From the NCBI RefSeq assembly GCF_000369505.1, contig NZ_KB850055.1:310001-374000 (forward strand): a stretch of 64,000 nt of DNA. The letters are read 5' to 3'. Made by a program: the position numbers and the translations under genes. Shown here piece by piece: positions 58,129 through 64,000 of this stretch (the first letter of the stretch is position 1; each line of letters starts with the position of its first letter). The notes beneath the pieces are model-generated. The model had not been told where the DNA came from. It worked only from the letters and a program-made list of their open reading frames with translations, and searched no databases. Source of the DNA: Acinetobacter sp. NIPH 298 (GTDB taxonomy: Bacteria; Pseudomonadota; Gammaproteobacteria; Pseudomonadales; Moraxellaceae).

Positions 58129-59427
58129 ATGAATCAAAAAAAGCTGCTCAAATATATTCTGATTGCGATGATCACAGGAATATTAGTAGGCTGGGCATGT
58201 CATAGCACTTTAAGCACTGCACAAACAACAGACATCGCGGGTTATTTTAAGATCGTTACCGATGTATTTCTAAGATTAATTAAAATGATTATTGCACCTT
58301 TGGTGTTTGCAACCATTGTTTCAGGTCTAATTTCAATGGGGAAATCATCCTCACTCGGATCGATTACTTTCAAAGCAATGACTTGGTTTATTGGTGCATC
58401 GTTCATTTCTCTTTTGCTTGGGATGGGCTTAGCCAATTATTTCCAACCTGGGGCAGGAATGAACCTCAGTATTCCACAAGAAGCTGTGGATGTTGGCGTG
58501 AGTGCTTCCAGCTTAAGCTTGCAGACATTTATTACGCATATTTTCCCGCGTAGTTTTGCAGAAGCGATGGCAAATAATGAAATTTTGCAAATTTTGGTGT
58601 TCTCAATTTTCTTTGGTTCAGCATTAGCGTATGTACAGCATCAAACGGGTGCTTCAGTCATTGGTCGAATCATCGATGAACTATGCCGTGTCATGTTCCG
58701 TATTACCGACTATGTCATGGCAGCAGCACCGATTGCGGTATTTGCAGCAATCGCATCAGCAATTGCAGTTCAGGGGCCTAAATTAATTCTTGATTATAGT
58801 ATTTTCATCGGGCAATTCTATGTCGGTCTATTGATCCTTTGGATGATCCTCATTTCATTTGGTTATATCTTCTTGAAACGAGATGTTTTTAGATTGATGC
58901 GAGCGGTTCGTGAACCAACCATGTTGGCATTTGCAACAGCCAGCAGTGAGTCTGCATATCCAAAAACGATGGAAGCTTTAGATAAATTTGGTGTGCCGAA
59001 ACGTATTACTAGCTTTGTATTACCTTTGGGTTATTCATTTAATCTCGATGGTTCAATGATGTATATGGCTTTTGCGGTGTTGTTTATTGCACAAGCCTAT
59101 AATGTGGATTTGAGTTTTGCTCAGCAGGCTTTGATTTTATTAACCTTGATGATCACAAGTAAAGGCATTGCTGGCGTTTCGCGCGCATCTATTGTGGTGA
59201 TTGCTTCGACACTCGCTATGTTTCAACTTCCAGAAGCCGGTATTTTATTAATTCTTGCAATTGATCAATTTTTAGATATGGGGCGTACTGCAACCAATGT
59301 CATCGGAAATAGTATTGCAACCGCGGTTATCGCGCGAACTGAAGGTGATAAGCATGAGGTTGAAGAGCAAGATGAAGTCATGGTTGAACCAATTATTCCA
59401 GTCAGTCGATTGGCAGATAATAGTTAA
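58129..59427 (+). CDS. Dicarboxylate/acidic amino-acid:cation symporter (DAACS family)
   Basis: Sodium- or proton-coupled uptake carrier of the GltP/DctA family, 432 residues with eight membrane segments and two re-entrant loops. The hallmark Ser-rich loop FATASSESAYPKTMEALD, the SFNLDGSMMYMA segment and TSKGIAGVSRASIVVIAST are intact. Substrate is probably aspartate, glutamate or a C4-dicarboxylate; the aspA gene two genes away favours aspartate. GGAAGGAA precedes the ATG. The LysR gene lies convergent downstream. Confidence 0.92.
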   Translation: MNQKKLLKYILIAMITGILVGWACHSTLSTAQTTDIAGYFKIVTDVFLRLIKMIIAPLVFATIVSGLISMGKSSSLGSITFKAMTWFIGASFISLLLGMGLANYFQPGAGMNLSIPQEAVDVGVSASSLSLQTFITHIFPRSFAEAMANNEILQILVFSIFFGSALAYVQHQTGASVIGRIIDELCRVMFRITDYVMAAAPIAVFAAIASAIAVQGPKLILDYSIFIGQFYVGLLILWMILISFGYIFLKRDVFRLMRAVREPTMLAFATASSESAYPKTMEALDKFGVPKRITSFVLPLGYSFNLDGSMMYMAFAVLFIAQAYNVDLSFAQQALILLTLMITSKGIAGVSRASIVVIASTLAMFQLPEAGILLILAIDQFLDMGRTATNVIGNSIATAVIARTEGDKHEVEEQDEVMVEPIIPVSRLADNS

Positions 59428-59680
59428 GATTTAAATTATTCCTATAAAATAGACTTCTTTCATCATTCTGTAGCCTTTTGATTTTCTCCAATCAGGTGAA
59501 GAAAAATATTTATGAGAGCGGTCTATTGAATAGTTTATATTGTTTTTTAAAAAGCTTTATTTATAGTGATTGTTTAGTTTTTTGGATGTTAATCCAAAAT
59601 TTAATTTCTAAACAATCACTTTTTTATATTGTATATTTTATTAATTTAATAAATTTAAAGGAATATGAAAGGTATCAAAA
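59428..59680. other. AT-rich gap between the symporter and LysR genes
   Basis: 253 bp between convergent genes. A 68-codon frame exists here, but its composition (Phe/Leu/Ile/Tyr/Ser from AT-rich codons) and lack of a ribosome site argue against a gene. No clear terminator was found. Confidence 0.45.
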
Positions 59681-60562
59681 TTAATGAGAAGTTAATGAGT
59701 TCCAAATGTAGCCTATTCGATTTGAAAGTATTATTTCACGTCTGATAATATATATGTTTTGAAATGTATGATAATTTTCCTGATCTACGATCATTAATTT
59801 TTTTTCAGAAATCTCTTTTTCAATAAGTAGTTTTGGTAACCATGCAATACCTAAACCTTGTAAAGCTAGTTCTTTTAAGTCACCGGCATTGTCTGTTTCA
59901 TATAATGTACGGTAATTTAATTTATTCTCAATAACTTCATCGACACAGTTTCTTAAATAAGCTTGTTTACTATAAGCCAACAGTGGGAAAAGCTGATCAA
60001 ATGAAAATTTTGGTTGGTTATTATTAAGTGCGGTAACGGGGAGGATTTCCATTTTTACGATTTTATGGAAAGCGAAAAGGGAAGGGTCAAGTTGCTGTAA
60101 CGTTTTTTGATCACAATAACAAATTAAAAAATCACATGAACCATCTTTGAGCAAACGCATTCCTTGTTTCTGGTTGGCTGCAATAATTTCTAATTTTAAG
60201 TCTTCTAAATTGAGTGACAAATCGTGGATAAATCTTGGGAAAAATTGCGTTATTAATGAATGCGATACTGCGAATTTAACTGTTAATTCATTGTTTTTAA
60301 TGTTTTTTTCTAGATAGTTTATTGTTGTTTCAAGTTGGTTCTGGATGTTTTTTGCTGAAGCCAATAAAATTTGTCCAGCTTCGGTGAAGTCGATATTTTT
60401 ACTATGCCGTTTTAAAATTTGGAAACCCAATGCCGTTTCAATATTTTGAATTCTACGTGAAAATGCAGATTGTGTGACGTGTCTCATCTCTGCTGCTTGG
60501 GAGATCGATTTTTCTTGCTCGAGTGCAAGTAAATCTTCAATCCATCGAATTTCCAAGGTCAT
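59681..60562 (-). CDS. LysR-family transcriptional regulator
   Basis: Predicted DNA-binding regulator of 293 residues. The N-terminal winged helix-turn-helix (about 1-62, SISQAAEMRHVTQSAFSRRIQNIETALGFQILKRHSKN) is typical; the effector domain (about 90-290) contains DFLICYCD and LQGLGIAWLPKLL. It is divergent from aspA, and the dyad at 60604-60618 lies between them, so it probably controls aspA, itself and the symporter gene. The effector is not predictable; aspartate, fumarate or a related acid is a reasonable guess. Confidence 0.92.
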   Translation of the reverse strand: MTLEIRWIEDLLALEQEKSISQAAEMRHVTQSAFSRRIQNIETALGFQILKRHSKNIDFTEAGQILLASAKNIQNQLETTINYLEKNIKNNELTVKFAVSHSLITQFFPRFIHDLSLNLEDLKLEIIAANQKQGMRLLKDGSCDFLICYCDQKTLQQLDPSLFAFHKIVKMEILPVTALNNNQPKFSFDQLFPLLAYSKQAYLRNCVDEVIENKLNYRTLYETDNAGDLKELALQGLGIAWLPKLLIEKEISEKKLMIVDQENYHTFQNIYIIRREIILSNRIGYIWNSLTSH

Positions 60563-60603
60563 AACCTATCCTTAACGCCTGCTTATATACATTATAATCT
60601 ATT

Positions 60604-60618
60604 ATGCAAAAAATGCAT
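60604..60618. promoter_or_regulatory. LysR-type operator candidate (copy 2) before aspA
   Basis: ATGCAAAAAATGCAT, with T-N11-A geometry, is centred about 50 bp upstream of the LysR start and about 85 bp before aspA. It is the exact reverse complement of the site before the symporter at 57923-57937. Confidence 0.65.
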
Positions 60619-60696
60619 GTAGTAATATTTTTTTACATTAGAAAAAAATCAATCTGTACTCTAATATAAATTCATTGTTAAGCAGAGTCTATTTAA

Positions 60697-62112
60697 ATGA
60701 ATGTTAAGATTAACACACGGACTGAAAAAGATTTATTAGGTAATAAAGAAATTCCATCACATTGTTATTATGGTGTTCAAACTTTAAGAGCAATTGAGAA
60801 TTTTAATCTAAGTCAGAATAAATTGAGTCAATTTCCCGCTTTTATTAAAGCACTGGCAATGGTGAAGTCTGCATGCGCACATGCAAATTTTAAACTCAAT
60901 AAAATTGAAGAAAATAAAAATAATGCAATCCAATATGCCTGCCAACAGATTTTAAATAATCAGTATCATGAACAATTTATGGTGGATATGATTCAAGGTG
61001 GTGCTGGAACTTCAACCAATATGAATATAAATGAAGTTGTTGCAAACGTAGGCTTAGAATATCTTGGTCATTTAAAAGGTGAGTATCAATATTTACATCC
61101 AAATAATGATGTAAACATGTCTCAATCAACCAATGATGTCTATCCAACAGCAATAAAAATTGGCTTAATCACTGCAATTCAACAATTAAATGTACCATTT
61201 AACGATTTAATCGAAAGCTTCAGAGCCAAGTCGGATGAGTTTGCCAATATCTTAAAAATGGGACGTACCCAGCTACAAGATGCTGTACCTATGACTTTAG
61301 GGCAAGAGTTTGGTGCTTTTGCAACGACTTTGCAAAATGATTTAGATAAATTAAATCAGATCATGCCTGAAGCTTTAAGTGTGGTTAATCTAGGCGGAAC
61401 TGCAATCGGTACAGGCATCAATACTGAAACGCTGTATCGTGAATATGCCATTGCATCATTGTCAGAGATTACCCAGCGAAACATTAGCAGTGCCCCTGAT
61501 TTAATCGAAGCAACATCGGATATGGGCGATTTCGTATTGTTGTCGAGTTTGTTAAAACGTACAGCTACCAAACTTTCAAAAATCGCAAATGACTTACGTT
61601 TATTATCTAGTGGTCCACGTGCAGGTTTAAACGAAATTTATTTAGAAGCGCGTCAGCCAGGCAGCTCAATTATGCCGGGTAAAGTGAATCCAGTGATCCC
61701 AGAAGCAATGAATTTGGTCTGTTATCAAGTGATTGCCAATGATTTGGCGGTTACTCTAGCTGCGGAAGCGGGTCAGCTACAGTTGAATGCGATGGAACCA
61801 TTGATTGCATTTAAACTGTTCGAATCAATCGAGCTATTAGGCAAAGCGATGCAGATGTTCCAATACAAGTGCATTGAAACGATTCGTGCCAATGCCGAAC
61901 TTTGTCAGTCACAGGTCGAAAATTCAATTGGTATCATTACTGCGCTTAACCCATATTTAGGTTACGAAACGACCACACGTATTGCGAAACAAGCCAACGA
62001 ATCGGGACAAAGCGTGCTGGCTTTGATTAAAGCTGAGAACTTAATATCTGATCAAGTCTTGGCAGATATCTTAGCTGTGAAAAACATGGTACATCCGAAG
62101 CAATCGGTATAA
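60697..62112 (+). CDS. aspA: Aspartate ammonia-lyase AspA
   Basis: Converts L-aspartate to fumarate and ammonia. The 471-residue protein has the fumarase/aspartase superfamily signature GSSIMPGKVNP from residue 322, the substrate loop GGAGTSTNMNINEV near 101-114 and VNMSQSTNDVYPTA. A GTST region plus these motifs distinguish aspartase from argininosuccinate lyase; a fumarase reading is less likely given the amino-acid symporter context. Transcribed divergently from the LysR gene. The terminator is at 62140-62167. Fumarate produced would enter the TCA cycle encoded at the left of the window. Confidence 0.92.
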   Translation: MNVKINTRTEKDLLGNKEIPSHCYYGVQTLRAIENFNLSQNKLSQFPAFIKALAMVKSACAHANFKLNKIEENKNNAIQYACQQILNNQYHEQFMVDMIQGGAGTSTNMNINEVVANVGLEYLGHLKGEYQYLHPNNDVNMSQSTNDVYPTAIKIGLITAIQQLNVPFNDLIESFRAKSDEFANILKMGRTQLQDAVPMTLGQEFGAFATTLQNDLDKLNQIMPEALSVVNLGGTAIGTGINTETLYREYAIASLSEITQRNISSAPDLIEATSDMGDFVLLSSLLKRTATKLSKIANDLRLLSSGPRAGLNEIYLEARQPGSSIMPGKVNPVIPEAMNLVCYQVIANDLAVTLAAEAGQLQLNAMEPLIAFKLFESIELLGKAMQMFQYKCIETIRANAELCQSQVENSIGIITALNPYLGYETTTRIAKQANESGQSVLALIKAENLISDQVLADILAVKNMVHPKQSV

Positions 62113-62139
62113 TTCATTGATCTAATTCATGAATCAATT

Positions 62140-62167
62140 AAAGAAGCCCATATAGATGGGCTTCTTT
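62140..62167. terminator. Terminator between aspA and the T6SS-linked operon
   Basis: AAAGAAGCCCAT (62140-62151) pairs with ATGGGCTTCTTT (62156-62167), a perfect 12-bp stem. It can serve aspA and, on the minus strand, the convergent tagX-like gene. Confidence 0.85.
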
Positions 62168-62176
62168 GTTATACGG

Positions 62177-63133
62177 CTAAGAAATATTGCTGTTGACCTG
62201 ACCTTCAGAGGTGAGCATTTCCGCCATTTCTCTGGTTTTCTTCAAGCCAGGCATGCGATATTCAGTATGACCGAAGTCTTTAATGGACTTCCAACGACCA
62301 CCCCAAGTTAAACCAACTGATTCAGCAACTTGGCCATATAGTTCATAGCCTCTCATCGCCCAAGGATCGCGTTCAGTGATGACCACTTTACCATTTCGTT
62401 TAAATGCTACATCGGCAGCCAATCCAAATTGATGGTAGCTTTGGTAACTTCTTGCGCGTGTTGTATTTGGATTTCCTGCCAACATATTTTGACGTTCGGG
62501 GCTACGATAACCTTCCAGTAACACCAGCTCATATCCATATTGTTCCTTCATAATCTTAAAGACCATGAGTAACCGCTGCTTATAACGCGGATTCATCTTA
62601 TCCCATTTACGGTCAACCATGCTGCTATCCAAAGCACCGTGAGAATGAGTGATTGGCACCTCTATTTGTGATGCATCAACCGAACCGCTGTGTTGAGCGA
62701 GATATTCTTGTTCGATACGTGTTGCTTCTATGAGTGCATCATGAATTAAGGTGACATCGACTTCTGGCGGTGGGCTTAGTATTTCACCATTCAATAATGC
62801 ATAAACCTGAGGGTCTGTTTCTTTTAAATAGTCGGCTTCGATACGCGTTGAATTAATTGGACGTGTGAAAGCAAAGATCAGAATACTGGCAAATAAAAAG
62901 AAACCTGCAATTAAAATCCACCACTGTTGTAGATGCCAGTGTGATTGGATTTTTTCAGGCGCAGCAGCTTGATGCATGTTTTCTGCAAACTGCATCGCAT
63001 TGACGATTTTCTTTCTGCTACTGGGAAGTAGTGACTGTAATAATTTTGTGCATTTAGTGCGTAACTCATAAGACATTAACAATGTCAGTGTCACAGCGAC
63101 CAAAATAAAACAGAAAGAAATAAACCAAATCAT
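62177..63133 (-). CDS. tagX: TagX-like peptidoglycan endopeptidase (M15/VanY fold)
   Basis: A 318-residue inner-membrane protein with two membrane segments (about 2-20 and 69-90) and a periplasmic zinc peptidase domain (about 175-300). The M15-type zinc motif is SYHQFGLAADV with His234 and Asp241, plus GHTEY with His289. In Acinetobacter, TagX is the peptidoglycan hydrolase that makes room for the type VI secretion apparatus, and it has this membrane-plus-VanY layout; the upstream tssL-like gene supports this. It is last in a minus-strand operon, 3 bp after the preceding gene. Confidence 0.8.
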   Translation of the reverse strand: MIWFISFCFILVAVTLTLLMSYELRTKCTKLLQSLLPSSRKKIVNAMQFAENMHQAAAPEKIQSHWHLQQWWILIAGFFLFASILIFAFTRPINSTRIEADYLKETDPQVYALLNGEILSPPPEVDVTLIHDALIEATRIEQEYLAQHSGSVDASQIEVPITHSHGALDSSMVDRKWDKMNPRYKQRLLMVFKIMKEQYGYELVLLEGYRSPERQNMLAGNPNTTRARSYQSYHQFGLAADVAFKRNGKVVITERDPWAMRGYELYGQVAESVGLTWGGRWKSIKDFGHTEYRMPGLKKTREMAEMLTSEGQVNSNIS

Positions 63134-63136
63134 TGG

Positions 63137-63730
63137 CTATTTCAGTTCATTTACAGAAAAGGGCCGTTGGGTCACATTGATTTGTACCGTTGCCTCTGGT
63201 GCTTCGGCTTCAACCTCGACCTCTTTTGCTGCATTGGTTTTGGTTGGTTGAGTCGTTATTTTATTTACTTTGTCACTCACAGGTGTTTGCCCATTTTTAT
63301 TATTGCTGAGCTGTGGAGTCTTTGGTTGTGCTGTTTTTCCCGCATTATGTCCAATTGGGAAAGGCGAGGTTTGTTGTCCTGAATTTACTGGAGGTGGCGC
63401 AGCATGTTGGAAGAATTTATTTAACTCACTACTTTGTGGTTGAGTAAAATTACTATCTTCGTCAGATTCAGTGCTTTCTTGAGCAGTAAACTCGATCACG
63501 TGAGTGCTTTGAGAATCTTGTTGCATACTTGTTGGGGGTGGCAACAACACTTCTGCCTGTTCAGACTCATTTGGTTCTTGGTGCGACTGGGCTTTAAAAA
63601 ATATGAAAAATATCAATAAACTAAAGATGATTCCTGATAGGAATCCGATGAATAAATGAATTACAGGAGATAAAGTCTTTTTTTTATTCGTCTGTAATAT
63701 GCGTAATGAGGTAGGTTTTTCCTGAATCAT
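63137..63730 (-). CDS. Hypothetical T6SS-linked membrane protein
   Basis: A 197-residue protein with a cytosolic N-terminus (about 1-22), one membrane segment (about 23-47) and a long Pro/Gln/Ser/Thr-rich periplasmic tail that is probably disordered, ending TVQINVTQRPFSVNELK. I do not recognise a domain. Its place between a tssL-like gene (10 bp upstream) and tagX (3 bp downstream) suggests a role in the Acinetobacter type VI secretion envelope complex. Confidence 0.7.
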   Translation of the reverse strand: MIQEKPTSLRILQTNKKKTLSPVIHLFIGFLSGIIFSLLIFFIFFKAQSHQEPNESEQAEVLLPPPTSMQQDSQSTHVIEFTAQESTESDEDSNFTQPQSSELNKFFQHAAPPPVNSGQQTSPFPIGHNAGKTAQPKTPQLSNNKNGQTPVSDKVNKITTQPTKTNAAKEVEVEAEAPEATVQINVTQRPFSVNELK

Positions 63731-63740
63731 GCTGCATCAA

Positions 63741-64000
63741 CTAAGGTAAATGGATTGTAATATGTGCTTCTTCTGCGGGTGCTGAAATCACATTTTGATA
63801 AGGAGATAAAGCACTCTGGTTTTGTTGGGATAACATAAATTTTAGCCCTGCAAAAGTCAGCGCAGCAAACATCAATAAAAATATTAAGATCCAAAAGAAT
63901 GGCAGTTCATGATGGATAATATGTTTAATTTGATCGGGGATCGCTGCAAAAGGGGAAAAAGCCGCTTTTTTACCTTTGAGATAATCAATTTCATCGCCGA
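63741..64000 (-). CDS. Partial gene, probable TssL/DotU C-terminus
   Basis: The last 85 codons of a minus-strand gene that continues beyond the right edge. The visible part is a cytosolic segment (KAAFSPFAAIPDQIKHIIHH), one membrane span (LPFFWILIFLLMFAALTFAGL) and a short periplasmic tail ending EEAHITIHLP. A C-terminal single span with a short tail is the topology of TssL, the inner-membrane T6SS component. The call rests on topology and the neighbouring tagX; the diagnostic N-terminal domain is outside the window. Confidence 0.5.
   Translation of the reverse strand, partial: GDEIDYLKGKKAAFSPFAAIPDQIKHIIHHELPFFWILIFLLMFAALTFAGLKFMLSQQNQSALSPYQNVISAPAEEAHITIHLP

Noticed and set aside
59478..59684. 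68-codon frame between the symporter and LysR genes
   Set aside because: AT-driven composition (Phe, Leu, Ile, Tyr, Ser), no ribosome site, and overlap with the LysR stop; no protein-like pattern.

Overview
The window looks like a chromosomal segment of an Acinetobacter-type gammaproteobacterium (Moraxellaceae). The DNA is AT-rich. The TCA genes run sdhCDAB-sucAB-lpd-sucCD in one direction, yhbY/rlmE/ftsH/folP are clustered, there is an IS903-group IS5 element, and the right edge enters a type VI secretion locus with a TagX-like hydrolase. The species cannot be fixed from the sequence alone. Most of the window is core genome. There is one insertion sequence, one tRNA, no CRISPR array and no recognisable prophage.

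Layout. 1-12.7 kb: TCA-cycle supercluster (succinate dehydrogenase, 2-oxoglutarate dehydrogenase E1/E2/E3, succinyl-CoA synthetase), with internal terminators and two leader regions rich in stem-loops, before sucA and before sucC. 12.8-20.2 kb: a flotillin (YqiK)/YqiJ pair, trpS, a DUF808 membrane protein, a YpfJ-type zinc peptidase and a cation/proton antiporter. 20.3-21.4 kb: the IS element, without a target duplication. 21.4-25.1 kb: a metzincin-like lipoprotein, an alkyltransferase-like DNA-repair protein, a small lipoprotein, a universal stress protein, a CatB-like acetyltransferase and greA. 25.2-29.8 kb: carAB, preceded by an attenuator-like leader. 30-35.3 kb: an 11-residue-repeat protein, a DOMON-like protein, yhbY, rlmE, ftsH and folP. 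35.4-45.2 kb: a VWA lipoprotein, a serine/threonine dehydratase-like enzyme, a DUF5713 protein, a CocE-type hydrolase, an EamA exporter with a leader-peptide/terminator leader, pnuC, glpQ and a phosphoethanolamine-transferase-like protein. 45.5-57.4 kb: a lone RND pump, mgtE, DUF4112, htpX, two lytic transglycosylases flanking ttcA and an SCP2 protein, then greB and tRNA-Ser(UGA). 58.1-62.1 kb: an acidic amino-acid/dicarboxylate symporter, a LysR regulator and aspA. 62.2-64 kb: tagX, an unknown TM protein and the end of a probable tssL.

How the genes work together. The TCA cluster gives a continuous 2-oxoglutarate to fumarate route. Symporter, LysR gene and aspA read as an aspartate (or related dicarboxylate) uptake and deamination module delivering fumarate; an identical 15-bp T-N11-A dyad lies before both the symporter and aspA, which supports one regulon. 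carAB feeds pyrimidine and arginine synthesis. FtsH, HtpX and YpfJ are membrane or envelope proteases, and the two transglycosylases with TagX are peptidoglycan enzymes.

Most of what is unexplained is RNA-level or operator-level: the sucA, sucC, carA, mgtE and EamA leaders, a 13-codon ORF with an ideal ribosome site, a DnaA-box cluster before ttcA, and the shared aspA/symporter operator. All structures were found by eye; none was folded or searched computationally.
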